Assembly: GCF_900100795.1 (NCBI RefSeq)
Contig: NZ_FNCO01000009.1
Span: 124,001-188,000 of the forward strand
Origin: Pseudomonas abietaniphila
Lineage (GTDB): Bacteria > Pseudomonadota > Gammaproteobacteria > Pseudomonadales > Pseudomonadaceae
Length of the DNA stretch: 64,000 nucleotides
Reading direction: 5' to 3'
The translations under genes and the position numbers were made by a program. This document shows, one piece after another, positions 16,988 to 25,514 of the stretch; within the stretch, counting starts at the first letter, position 1, and every line of letters starts with the position of its first letter. The notes beneath the pieces are model-generated. The model was not told the DNA's origin. It ran no database searches and worked only from the letters and a program-made list of their open reading frames with translations.

Positions 16988-18313
16988 TCAGGCAGTGACG
17001 ACGGGGTGCCCTTGGGTCGCCGATACCGGCGCCACGGTTTGCGCGGCCTGGCGCTGCGCGGCGTCGCGGTATTCCAGGTAAGTGCGCTGGATCGCGATGT
17101 GGTCGGCCACGTACTTGGCGTCGTGCCACACACCCCAGATGAACGAAGACCCGCGTCGCGACTGCCATGGCAAACCGAGGAAGTAGATCCCCGACTCGGT
17201 GGACACCCCACGCTGATGAAGCGGTTTGCCCTTGGCGTCGAACGCATCGACCTTCAGCCAGCTGTAATCGGTGGCAAAGCCGGTCGCCCAGATGACGGTG
17301 GTGATGCCGGCCTTGGCCAGATCGAGCTCTAGAATCGGCGTGCTCATGCATTCAGGGTCGGGAAACACCCGGCGTGCTTCGGGCTCCAGCGGCAGGTCCA
17401 GGCCATTGCGTTCGATGTAGGCATCTGCAGCGTCCAGCACCGCCAGGTAGTTCTCATCGCCGCGCGCCAGGTTGTCGGCCAGGTCCGGTTGAAAGCTCAC
17501 CACGCCATCGTTGAACCCGCGCGTCACGCCGACCAGCTTCATACCGCGCTGCGCCAGTTCTCGAAAGTCCACCGTACGGCCGCCATGGGCACCGCTGACC
17601 GCGATCGTCACGTGCTCGCGACCCGGCTTCATCGCGGCCTGGTCCCATTCGCCGAGCACGCCCAGCCACCAGCAGAAATCCCGGTTGCGATACGCGCGCG
17701 GTGGACGATCGTGCTGGCCCACCGACAGGTAGACCTGCCTGCCCGCTCGCTGAAGTTCGTCCGCAATCTGCGTACCGGAAGACCCGGCGCCCACGACCAG
17801 CACGGCGCCTTCCGGCAACTGCTGCGGGTTGCGGTACTGGGCGGAGTGAATCTGCGTCAGGCGTTCGTCTTTGGGTGCGATGGCGGGAATCACCGGGTGT
17901 TGAAACGGGCCGGTGGCCACCACCACGCGATTGGCTTCGATGACACCGTCGGACGTCTCCACCGTAAAGCCCGGACGTCCAACGTTACGCTCGACCTTGC
18001 GCACGTCGACGCCGGTGCGGATCGGTGCCTTGAATTTGCGCGCGTAGGCTTCGAAATAGTCGGCAACCCGCTCTTTGGGCGCAAAACCGTCCGGACTGAG
18101 GTCATCAAACTCGAGGCCCGGAAACCGGTCGTGCCAGGCGGGTCCGTTGGCGACCAGTGAATCCCAGCGGCCGCTGCGCCAGGCTTCCGCAATGCGGTTG
18201 CGCTCAAGGACCAGGTGAGGGATTCCGAGCCTGCTCAGGTGCTCACTCATGGCCACGCCTGCCTGACCGGCACCGACCACGAGCGTATCGATTTCTGTTT
18301 TTCCAGCTGTCAT
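16988..18313 (-). CDS. CzcO-like flavin-containing monooxygenase (NAD(P)H/FAD)
   Basis: A 441-residue two-dinucleotide-domain flavoprotein. The FAD site is TLVVGAGQAGVAMSEHL near the N-terminus and the NAD(P)H site is VLVVGAGSSGTQIADEL mid-protein; ATGPFQHPVIP links the two and IWATGFATDY is the late ATG motif. Relatives are class B monooxygenases (N-oxygenation or Baeyer-Villiger type) or CzcO-like oxidoreductases. The ATG at 18313 has AAGGA about eight bases upstream and is preferred over 18328. It lies between tetR and a Rid gene, suggesting oxygenation of an amine to an imine-level product that the Rid protein then handles. That coupling is inference. Confidence 0.85.
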   Translation of the reverse strand: MTAGKTEIDTLVVGAGQAGVAMSEHLSRLGIPHLVLERNRIAEAWRSGRWDSLVANGPAWHDRFPGLEFDDLSPDGFAPKERVADYFEAYARKFKAPIRTGVDVRKVERNVGRPGFTVETSDGVIEANRVVVATGPFQHPVIPAIAPKDERLTQIHSAQYRNPQQLPEGAVLVVGAGSSGTQIADELQRAGRQVYLSVGQHDRPPRAYRNRDFCWWLGVLGEWDQAAMKPGREHVTIAVSGAHGGRTVDFRELAQRGMKLVGVTRGFNDGVVSFQPDLADNLARGDENYLAVLDAADAYIERNGLDLPLEPEARRVFPDPECMSTPILELDLAKAGITTVIWATGFATDYSWLKVDAFDAKGKPLHQRGVSTESGIYFLGLPWQSRRGSSFIWGVWHDAKYVADHIAIQRTYLEYRDAAQRQAAQTVAPVSATQGHPVVTA

Positions 18314-18430
18314 ACCTGTGTCCTTCACGAAGGCGGGTGTGAGCGCATTCTGTGCAGGATCAGGGGATAGCGAAATTATGATTTTTGTCGTCGCAAAGCA
18401 GGAAAAAGCTAGGCCTGTGAATGGCGCTGC

Positions 18431-19033
18431 TCAGCTCAACATGCCGTGGCACATCAGGCCCAGTACGCTGCGCATATGTGCGGCATGAGCCTCGCGATCC
18501 GGCACGGCTTCGGTGGCCAGTCGGATAAACGCCAGGTTGGCGTACTGGTTGAACAACGTGGCGGCCACGTCGATATCGACCGAGTCGCGCACTTTGCCCT
18601 GCGTTTGAAAATGCAGGAGCAGTGCCTTGGCTTCTTCGACCACGGCGGCATTCCACGGATGGAACGCCTGGGCCAGTTCGCCGGTAAACAGAAACGGCGC
18701 CAGCTCACGCCATAATGACGCGGGCATGGCGCGCAACTGGTAGCGGGTCATCAGCCCTTCAAGCTCGCACAGGGCGTCGAGGGGGTCGGTGTTTTCATCC
18801 AGGTTGGCCCGCGCCTCGCGCATCGCCTGTTCGTCCGGCGCTTTGAGCAGCGCCAGCAGGATTTCCTGCTTGCCACCGAAGTAATTCACGACGGTGGGGG
18901 CTGAAACCCCAGCTTCGTTAGCGATGTGTTCCAGTGTGGTCGCGCCGAAGCCATTGGCCTTGAACAACGTCAATGCCGCGTCCGCGATCAGCTGTCGGCG
19001 TTGTTCCTTCTGCCGTTCTCTAAGCCCTGTCAT
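18431..19033 (-). CDS. TetR-family transcriptional regulator
   Basis: A 200-residue repressor-type protein. The N-terminal helix-turn-helix is clear: RRQLIADAALTLFKANGFGATTLEHIANEAGVSAPTVVNYF with GGKQEIL after it; the C-terminal ligand domain is helical. The ATG at 19033 has AGGGG six bases upstream. It is transcribed toward the monooxygenase and Rid genes and away from the aminotransferase. A perfect 9-base-arm inverted repeat lies in the shared 187-base promoter region, so it probably represses both units. Confidence 0.9.
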   Translation of the reverse strand: MTGLRERQKEQRRQLIADAALTLFKANGFGATTLEHIANEAGVSAPTVVNYFGGKQEILLALLKAPDEQAMREARANLDENTDPLDALCELEGLMTRYQLRAMPASLWRELAPFLFTGELAQAFHPWNAAVVEEAKALLLHFQTQGKVRDSVDIDVAATLFNQYANLAFIRLATEAVPDREAHAAHMRSVLGLMCHGMLS

Positions 19034-19092
19034 GTTGCCCCTGAGGTGGATGTGCAGTGCTGCCCAGATTACGGGCGTATGTTTTTCCCAAC

Positions 19093-19116
19093 AAATATTT
19101 TCTTTACAAAATATTT
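19093..19116. promoter_or_regulatory. Inverted repeat, candidate TetR operator
   Basis: AAATATTTT (19093-19101) and AAAATATTT (19108-19116) are perfect 9-base arms around six bases, in a locally AT-rich island between tetR (start 19033) and the divergent aminotransferase (start 19221). Arm length and spacing fit TetR operators. Confidence 0.65.
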
Positions 19117-19220
19117 TTAGATGACAAAACTTATTGCCAACGAAGCCCCGGCCACCCCGCCCCGCCCACTGGAAAACCGTGATCGCAGGGGCTGGGCGCC
19201 ATCGACCCTGGAGACGCGAC

Positions 19221-20603
19221 ATGTCCATCAGCCCCGAGACCTCCCGCACCACCACTGACTACCAGGCCGCCGATGCCGCCCACCACATTCATGCATTCGT
19301 CGACCAGAAGGCGCTCAACGCGGAGGGCCCGCGGGTGATGGTCAAAGGCGACCGGCTGGCGCTGTGGGACAACGACGGCAAGCGGTATCTGGATGGCATG
19401 TCAGGGTTGTGGTGCACCAACCTGGGTTACGGACGCAAAGACCTGGCCGCTGCCGCCAGCGCGCAACTGGAGCAACTGCCCTACTACAACATGTTCTTCC
19501 ACACGACCCACCCGGCGGTGATCGAGCTGTCCGAGCTGCTGTTCAGCCTGCTGCCCGACCATTACAGCCACGCGATCTACACCAACTCAGGCTCCGAAGC
19601 CAACGAGGTGCTGATCCGCACCGTGCGCAAGTTCTGGCAGGTCATGGGCAAGCCGGAGAAGAAAGTCATGATCGGGCGCTGGAACGGGTACCACGGCTCG
19701 ACCCTGGCGGCGACTGCGCTGGGCGGCATGAAATTCATGCACGAAATGGGCGGTACGATTCCGGATGTCGCGCACATCGACGAGCCTTACTGGTTTGCCC
19801 ATGAAGGCGATCTAAGCCCCGAAGCCTTCGGGCTGCGCGCGGCTCGCCAACTGGAAGAGAAGATTCTCGAACTGGGCGCGGACACCGTGGCTGCCTTCGT
19901 TGCCGAACCGTTCCAGGGTGCGGGCGGGATGATCATTCCTCCCTCGACCTACTGGCCGGAAATTCAGCGTATTTGCCGCAAGTACGACGTGCTGCTGTGT
20001 GCCGACGAGGTGATCGGCGGGTTCGGTCGCACCGGCGAATGGTTCGCGCATCAAACCTTCGGTTTCGAGCCCGACACCCTGTCGATCGCCAAAGGCCTGA
20101 CCTCGGGTTACATCCCCATGGGCGGCTTGATCCTGTCGCGGCGCATGGCCGAAGCGCTGGTGGAAAAAGGCGGTGTATTCGCCCACGGTCTGACCTACTC
20201 CGGGCACCCCGTCGCCGCCGCCGTGGCGATTGCCAACCTCAAGGCACTGCGCGACGAAGGCGTGGTCACTCAAGTGAAGACCGACACAGGCCCTTACCTG
20301 CAGAACTGCCTGCGCGAAGTCTTCGGCAACCATCCGCTGGTGGGCGAGGTTCAAGGCGTCGGGCTGGTCGCCGCGCTGCAATTCGCCGAGGACAAAGCAA
20401 CGCGCAAACGCTTCGCCAACGAGAACGACATCGCCTGGCGCTGCCGCACCCTGGGTTTTGAAGAAGGCATCATCATTCGCTCCACGCTGGGCCGCATGAT
20501 CATGGCGCCCGCGCTGGTCGCCACACGCTTGGAGCTGGACGAACTGGTGGACAAGACCCGCATTGCCGTGGACCGCACCGCCCGCGAGTACGGCCGGCTG
20601 TAA
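19221..20603 (+). CDS. Class III (omega-amino acid/diamine:pyruvate type) aminotransferase
   Basis: A 460-residue PLP enzyme. It shows YLDGMSGLWCTNLGYG, TNSGSEANEVLIR (phosphate loop), GRWNGYHGSTLAA, LLCADEVIGGFGRTG (Asp binding the PLP nitrogen) and LSIAKGLTSGY, whose Lys carries PLP. Length and motifs match the SpuC/taurine-pyruvate/beta-alanine aminotransferase group, which transfers terminal amino groups to pyruvate. The ATG at 19221 has GGAG eight bases upstream. It heads a rightward unit with DUF1028 and ArgE-like genes. Substrate is unknown; a primary amine released in this pathway is likely. Confidence 0.9.
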   Translation: MSISPETSRTTTDYQAADAAHHIHAFVDQKALNAEGPRVMVKGDRLALWDNDGKRYLDGMSGLWCTNLGYGRKDLAAAASAQLEQLPYYNMFFHTTHPAVIELSELLFSLLPDHYSHAIYTNSGSEANEVLIRTVRKFWQVMGKPEKKVMIGRWNGYHGSTLAATALGGMKFMHEMGGTIPDVAHIDEPYWFAHEGDLSPEAFGLRAARQLEEKILELGADTVAAFVAEPFQGAGGMIIPPSTYWPEIQRICRKYDVLLCADEVIGGFGRTGEWFAHQTFGFEPDTLSIAKGLTSGYIPMGGLILSRRMAEALVEKGGVFAHGLTYSGHPVAAAVAIANLKALRDEGVVTQVKTDTGPYLQNCLREVFGNHPLVGEVQGVGLVAALQFAEDKATRKRFANENDIAWRCRTLGFEEGIIIRSTLGRMIMAPALVATRLELDELVDKTRIAVDRTAREYGRL

Positions 20604-20776
20604 AACGCCGTGAGGCACTGGCACGCTTTTTCGTAATCAGGCTCCACAAAAAACCTCGTTTCGCCAACCGCAACCCATGGACAGAATGCAGTCATGTCCC
20701 ATCCACGCCCGGGCAGCGTCAAGCACGCTCGCCGGGCGCCGGATGGCGGGTCAGGACGAAACAGGACGAACACACC

Positions 20777-21451
20777 ATGACGTTTTCAATCGTCGGCCGT
20801 TGCGCCGAAACCGGACAACTGGGCATCGCCATCAGCTCTTCCAGCATTGCGGTAGGCGCGCGTTGCCCCTGGTTGCGCCCCGGCGTCGGCGCGGTCGCCA
20901 CCCAGAACATCACCCTCCCCGCGCTGGGCCCGCACGTGCTCGATCAACTGGAACAAGGCCTGTCCCCTGCCCAAGCGCTGGACAAGGCCCTGACCAGCAA
21001 CGGCTACAGCCAGTTTCGGCAGTTGACCGCCATCGACCACCTCGGCCAGACCGCCCATTTCAGCGGCAGTGAAACCCTTGGTACACACAACGCGTTAGCG
21101 GGTGAACAGTGCGTGGGCGCCGGCAACATGCTGGCCGATCGTGCCGTCATCGAAACGCTGGTGCACACCTTCGAAAACAGCGGCGGTCAACTCGCAGACC
21201 GGCTGATCGCCGCGATGCAGGCGGCGGTCGCGGCCGGCGGCGAAGCAGGTCCTGTACACTCGGCTGCCTTGGTGGTGGTCGGCGAACTGACCTGGCCGAT
21301 CGTCGATCTGCGCGTGGACTGGGCCGATGAGGACCCGATCGGTCAACTCGCACAACTATGGACCGACTATCGCCCTCAACTGCAGGACTACATCACCCGC
21401 GCCCTCGACCCGACCAAAGCGCCGAGCTATGGCGTTCCCGGTGATGAGTGA
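20777..21451 (+). CDS. DUF1028 protein (Ntn-hydrolase-like fold)
   Basis: A 224-residue protein with the DUF1028 hallmarks: TFSIVGRCAETGQLGIAISS at the N-terminus, GAVATQNITLP, then GAGNML and a late PIVDLRVDW. The family is predicted to have an Ntn-hydrolase-like fold with the residue after Met as nucleophile (here Thr2), but no activity is established that I know of. Genes of this family are often found near Rid, ArgE and aminotransferase genes, as here. It lies 173 bases after the aminotransferase and 45 before the deacylase. Confidence 0.87.
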   Translation: MTFSIVGRCAETGQLGIAISSSSIAVGARCPWLRPGVGAVATQNITLPALGPHVLDQLEQGLSPAQALDKALTSNGYSQFRQLTAIDHLGQTAHFSGSETLGTHNALAGEQCVGAGNMLADRAVIETLVHTFENSGGQLADRLIAAMQAAVAAGGEAGPVHSAALVVVGELTWPIVDLRVDWADEDPIGQLAQLWTDYRPQLQDYITRALDPTKAPSYGVPGDE

Positions 21452-21496
21452 AACGGTAATCCATCACGCGCTTATGAACCCCGCAAGGATCAACGT

Positions 21497-22660
21497 ATGA
21501 GCAAAAGCCGGGAATTGCTGGCCGCACTGGTCGGATTCGACACCACCAGCCGTGAGTCGAACCTGCAATTGATCGAGTTCGTTCGCGACTACCTCGCCCA
21601 GCTCGACGTGCCCTGTGAACTGATCTACAACGCCGAGCGCAGCAAGGCCAACCTCTTCGCCACCCTGGGCCCGGCGGATCGCCCGGGCATCGTGCTGTCC
21701 GGCCACACCGACGTGGTGCCGGTGGACGGTCAGCCATGGAGCGTACCGCCGTTTGAACTGAGCGAACATGACGGCAAGCTGTTCGGGCGTGGCACGGCGG
21801 ACATGAAAGGCTACATAGCCTGTGTATTGGCGGCGGTGCCGGGCCTGCTGGCTGCATCCTTGACGATACCGGTGCACATCGCCCTGTCCTATGACGAGGA
21901 AGTCGGCTGCCTCGGGGTGCGTTCATTGTTGGCCGAGCTTGAACAGCGACCGGTCAAACCGCTGTTGTGCATCATTGGCGAACCCACCGAACTCAAGCCC
22001 GTGCTGGGCCACAAGGGCAAGCTGGCCATGCGTTGCGATGTGCACGGCGCAGCCTGTCATTCGGCGTATGCGCCGCAGGGTGTGAACGCCATCGAATACG
22101 CCGCCGAGCTCATCGGCGAGCTGGGACGCATCGGCACGACGCTGCGCGCCGTGGATCTGCACGATCCGCGCTTCGACCCACCCTTCACCACGGTGCAGAC
22201 CGGTGTGATCACCGGCGGCAAGGCGCTGAACATCGTGCCCGCCGACTGCCGCTTCGATTTCGAAGTGCGGGCATTGCCTGCCCATGATCCCCTTGAAGTC
22301 GCTCAACGATTGCAGCAGTACGCCAAAGACCAGGTGCTGCCGCGCATGCAGGCGGTCAACCCGGACAGCGATATCCGCTTCTCCGCGCTCTCAGCCTATC
22401 CGGGCCTGGTGACCGATGAGAAAAGCCAGGCCGCACGGTTGATCGCGCAGTTCTGCGGATCGGAAGAATTCACCACCGTGGCGTTTGGGACCGAAGGTGG
22501 CTTGTTCGATGCCATCGGCATCCCCACCGTGGTGTGTGGGCCGGGAAGCATGGATCAGGGGCACAAGCCGGATGAGTTTGTCAGCGTCGAGCAGTTGGAG
22601 GCCTGTGACGCGATGTTGCGTCGGATGATCGAAGCCTTGCGAACGGGACTGCACCGATAA
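21497..22660 (+). CDS. ArgE/M20-family amidohydrolase (acetylornithine-deacetylase type)
   Basis: A 387-residue dinuclear-zinc hydrolase. It shows VLSGHTDVVPVDGQPW (His/Asp metal ligands), GRGTADMKGYIA (bridging Asp), SYDEEVGCLG (catalytic and metal Glu) and a C-terminal VCGPGSMDQGHKPDE with the last His ligand. Length and motifs match ArgE, which removes the acetyl group from N-acetylornithine. Its place in an accessory catabolic unit suggests it deacylates a pathway intermediate rather than serving arginine synthesis. AAGGA lies nine bases before the ATG. A REP-type hairpin follows. Confidence 0.9.
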   Translation: MSKSRELLAALVGFDTTSRESNLQLIEFVRDYLAQLDVPCELIYNAERSKANLFATLGPADRPGIVLSGHTDVVPVDGQPWSVPPFELSEHDGKLFGRGTADMKGYIACVLAAVPGLLAASLTIPVHIALSYDEEVGCLGVRSLLAELEQRPVKPLLCIIGEPTELKPVLGHKGKLAMRCDVHGAACHSAYAPQGVNAIEYAAELIGELGRIGTTLRAVDLHDPRFDPPFTTVQTGVITGGKALNIVPADCRFDFEVRALPAHDPLEVAQRLQQYAKDQVLPRMQAVNPDSDIRFSALSAYPGLVTDEKSQAARLIAQFCGSEEFTTVAFGTEGGLFDAIGIPTVVCGPGSMDQGHKPDEFVSVEQLEACDAMLRRMIEALRTGLHR

Positions 22661-22679
22661 CAACGGGGGGCATGTTCCC

Positions 22680-22767
22680 CTGTGGGAGCGAATTCATTCG
22701 CGAAAACTCGTCCAGTCGATACCCTTTCGCCTGCACTGGCCAATCGCGAATGAATTCGCTCCCACAG
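22680..22767. repeat. REP-type long inverted repeat
   Basis: Perfect 24-base arms at 22680-22703 and 22744-22767 begin CTGTGGGAGCG and end with its complement, with about 40 bases between them. This is the Pseudomonas REP-pair layout. It lies between the stop of the ArgE-like gene and the convergent LysR gene, where it may also end transcription from both sides. Confidence 0.9.
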
Positions 22768-22787
22768 CGAATCAGCGGCAGGCTTAT

Positions 22788-22814
22788 TTATTACCCTTAT
22801 TACCCTTATTACCC
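22788..22814 (-). repeat. Triple 9-base tandem repeat spanning a stop codon
   Basis: Three perfect copies of TTATTACCC lie end to end (GGGTAATAA on the minus strand). The third copy contains the last Gly codon and TAA stop of the LysR gene (stop at 22809-22811). It is a short slippage-prone tract. Confidence 0.85.
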
Positions 22815-23720
22815 TTCTTTCGGCGCCAACTCCTCCCGGCAATGATCCACGAACAACTGCGCCGGTTTGGTCAATTGCGAACGGCGCAGCCAGGCAGCGG
22901 ACAGCCCTGAACCGGTGACCTGCTCGGCCAGCGGCACGCACACCAGCTTCTGCCCGTCGTAGGTGTATTCGGACTTCGGTCGGGTCACCAGAATCGAAAA
23001 ACCGAACCCGCGACCCACCATGCCGCGGACCATCTCGATCGACGGCGAGCTGAACTGGATGTGCGGGGTCAGTCCGCGCTCCTCGAAGATGCTCACGAAA
23101 TAGGTCCGGCTGGGTTGTACATCCAGCAGCACCATCGGTTCGAGCACCAGATCGTTCAGCGAAACCTTGGCCTGGCTGGCAAAGCGATGCCCCTCGGGCA
23201 ATAGCGCATAGGGCTGTTGCGGCGCCATCAGCGGCACGGTGTCGATGGTGCTGTCCAGATCGTGCTCATACAGAATCGCCAGATCGATACTGCCCGACGT
23301 CAGGGCCTGCACCAGTTCCTGCTGCTCGCCATCGCGGATGCGAATTTCCACGCCCGGCCAGCGATCCCGAAACCCGGCGATCAAGCGTGGCAGGTACAGC
23401 GGCGCGACCGTCTCGAAACAGCCGATGTCGATCTGACCGGCCACGACATCGTTGTCCGCCAGGGCGTTCTGCTCGAACTCGTGCGCCACCCGCAGCAACT
23501 CTTGCGCCTTGCGGTAGAAGCGCGCGCCGCTGGGCGTCAACGACACACCCTGCGCGTGATGCCGAATGAACAGCTGCACGGCAAAGCTTTCTTCCAGGTG
23601 TTTGATGGCGGTAGAGACCGAAGGCTGTGCGATGTAGAGCTTGCGCGACGCTTCGGCCACGCTGCCGCACTCCACCGTGGTGACGAAATACTTGAGTTGT
23701 CGCAGGTTGTACGCGGCCAT
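22809..23720 (-). CDS. LysR-family transcriptional regulator
   Basis: A 303-residue regulator beginning MAAYNLRQLKYFVTTVECGS, with the helix-turn-helix around VAEASRKLYIAQPSVSTAIKHLE and a standard effector domain. It is divergent from the aldehyde dehydrogenase gene across 273 bases that hold a GC-rich inverted repeat, so it likely regulates the aldehyde dehydrogenase, permease and GMC oxidoreductase unit. Its stop lies inside a tandem 9-base repeat, and frame slippage there could alter only the last residue or two. Confidence 0.88.
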   Translation of the reverse strand: MAAYNLRQLKYFVTTVECGSVAEASRKLYIAQPSVSTAIKHLEESFAVQLFIRHHAQGVSLTPSGARFYRKAQELLRVAHEFEQNALADNDVVAGQIDIGCFETVAPLYLPRLIAGFRDRWPGVEIRIRDGEQQELVQALTSGSIDLAILYEHDLDSTIDTVPLMAPQQPYALLPEGHRFASQAKVSLNDLVLEPMVLLDVQPSRTYFVSIFEERGLTPHIQFSSPSIEMVRGMVGRGFGFSILVTRPKSEYTYDGQKLVCVPLAEQVTGSGLSAAWLRRSQLTKPAQLFVDHCREELAPKEG

Positions 23721-23840
23721 TGCTACCTCGAAATCGGTGAACTGTCAGACCAGATCTTGCGCGTTATTCTGCGGCGTTCCCAGCGCAGGAGAAACAAGCA
23801 ATTTCCTGCCCATTGAAGCTAAAAAAACTGACCTTAAAAC

Positions 23841-23867
23841 GGTGCGCAGACGCACCGCAAAGGTGCG
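23841..23867. promoter_or_regulatory. GGTGCG inverted repeat with a third half-site
   Basis: GGTGCGCAGACGCACC (23841-23856) is a perfect 6-4-6 inverted repeat, and a third GGTGCG follows at 23862-23867. The cluster lies between divergent LysR and aldehyde dehydrogenase genes. Two arms plus a direct half-site is a plausible LysR recognition/activation arrangement. Confidence 0.5.
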
Positions 23868-23993
23868 TTATTGGTGAGTTTTTTTATCGACAGCGAACAC
23901 ATTTTTACTCATTTCCTGACCTCTCCACATCGCCCACTATCGGCACCATTGATCGTGAACATGGCCCGCAGAGGCCATCCAGGAGTGTGTGCA

Positions 23994-25484
23994 GTGACGG
24001 ACTTTAACCACTGGCAACAGCGTGCCGGACATCAACGCTTCATCGACGCGGCGCTGATCGCCGGCCGTCCTCATCAGGCCCGCAACGGCGAAACCTTCGC
24101 CGTCATCAACCCCGCCACCAACGCCGTGTTGGCCAACGTGACGGCCTGCTCGGAGACGGAGGTCGACCTGGCCGTGAGCGTCGCCCGGAGAAGCTTTGAA
24201 AGCGGCCCGTGGCCGCGCATGCAGCCCAAGGAACGCAAGGCGATCCTGTTGCGCTTGTCCGAGCTGATCCTGGCTCACCGCGAAGAACTGGCACTGCTTG
24301 ACTCACTGAGCATGGGCAAACCGGTGATGGACGCGTACAGCATCGATGTGCCCGGCGCCGCCCACGTATTCGCCTGGTACGCCGAAAGCCTGGACAAGCT
24401 GTATGACCAGGTCGCACCCACCGGCCCCGGAACACTGGCGACCATCACCCGGGTGCCGTTGGGCGTGATTGCCGCCGTGGTGCCATGGAACTTCCCGCTG
24501 GACATGGCCGCCTGGAAACTCGCGCCTGCCCTCGCCGCCGGTAACAGCGTGATCCTCAAGCCCGCCGAACAATCACCGTTTTCGGCGTTACGTCTGGCCG
24601 AACTGGCCCTGGAAGCCGGTGTTCCCGAGGGCGTTTTCAATGTGGTCACCGGGCTGGGTGAACAGGCCGGGCGCGCGCTGGGGCTGCACCCGGACGTCGA
24701 TGCACTGGCCTTCACCGGCTCGACGCAGGTCGGCAAGTACTTCATGCAATACGCGGCGCAGTCCAACCTCAAGCAAGTGTGGCTGGAGTGCGGCGGCAAG
24801 AGTCCGAACCTGGTGTTCGCCGACTGCCAGGACCTCGACTTGGCCGCCGAGAAAGCCGCCTTTGGCATCTTCTTCAATCAAGGTGAAGTGTGCTCGGCCA
24901 ACTCACGGTTGCTGGTGCAGCGGTCGATTCATGATGCGTTCGTCGAGCGCCTGATCGAGCAAGCACGACACTGGCAGCCCGGCGACCCGCTGAACCCGGC
25001 AACCCGAATGGGTGCGATCGTAGACGCGAACCAGGCCGCGCGGGTGATGGAATACATCAACCAGGCCAGTGCCAGCGGTGCCCGGTTGGTCGCAGGCGGC
25101 GACCGGGTCTTGATCAACGGCTCGAACAATTTCATTCAGCCCACGCTGTTCACCCACGTCACCCCGGACATGGGTTTGTCCCGCGAGGAGGTGTTCGGCC
25201 CGGTTCTTGCGATCACCCCGTTCGACACCGAGGACGAGGCGGTGCACATGGCCAACGACCATATCTATGGATTGGCTGCCTCCGTGTGGAGCGATGACCT
25301 CAATCGCGCGCACCGCGTCGCCAGTCGCTTGAACGCCGGCACCGTCTCGGTCAACACCGTGGACGCCCTGGACGTGACCGTTCCGTTCGGTGGTGGCAAG
25401 CAGTCCGGGTTCGGACGCGACCTGTCGCTGCACTCATTCGACAAATACACCCAACTGAAAACCACCTGGTTTCAGTTGCGCTGA
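23994..25484 (+). CDS. Aldehyde dehydrogenase (PuuC/KauB type)
   Basis: A 496-residue NAD(P)-dependent enzyme. It shows PWNFPLDMAAWKLAPALAAG (cofactor and oxyanion Asn), AFTGSTQVGKYFM, the general base Glu in WLECGGKSPN and the catalytic Cys in FNQGEVCSANSR. The nearest functional group by motif is the gamma-glutamyl-gamma-aminobutyraldehyde/aminoaldehyde dehydrogenases. Translation most likely starts at GTG 23994, with AGGAG eight bases upstream. An aminotransferase upstream and an alcohol-oxidising GMC enzyme downstream could each supply its aldehyde. Confidence 0.9.
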   Translation: MTDFNHWQQRAGHQRFIDAALIAGRPHQARNGETFAVINPATNAVLANVTACSETEVDLAVSVARRSFESGPWPRMQPKERKAILLRLSELILAHREELALLDSLSMGKPVMDAYSIDVPGAAHVFAWYAESLDKLYDQVAPTGPGTLATITRVPLGVIAAVVPWNFPLDMAAWKLAPALAAGNSVILKPAEQSPFSALRLAELALEAGVPEGVFNVVTGLGEQAGRALGLHPDVDALAFTGSTQVGKYFMQYAAQSNLKQVWLECGGKSPNLVFADCQDLDLAAEKAAFGIFFNQGEVCSANSRLLVQRSIHDAFVERLIEQARHWQPGDPLNPATRMGAIVDANQAARVMEYINQASASGARLVAGGDRVLINGSNNFIQPTLFTHVTPDMGLSREEVFGPVLAITPFDTEDEAVHMANDHIYGLAASVWSDDLNRAHRVASRLNAGTVSVNTVDALDVTVPFGGGKQSGFGRDLSLHSFDKYTQLKTTWFQLR

Positions 25485-25514
25485 GTCGTCGCCCCATTAC
25501 TTGAGTAAATAGCC

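Noticed and set aside
20618..20635. TGGCACG followed by a T run before the DUF1028 gene, resembling a sigma-54 promoter
   Set aside because: The -24 half is good, but the -12 half reads TTCG rather than TTGC, and no enhancer-binding regulator is nearby.
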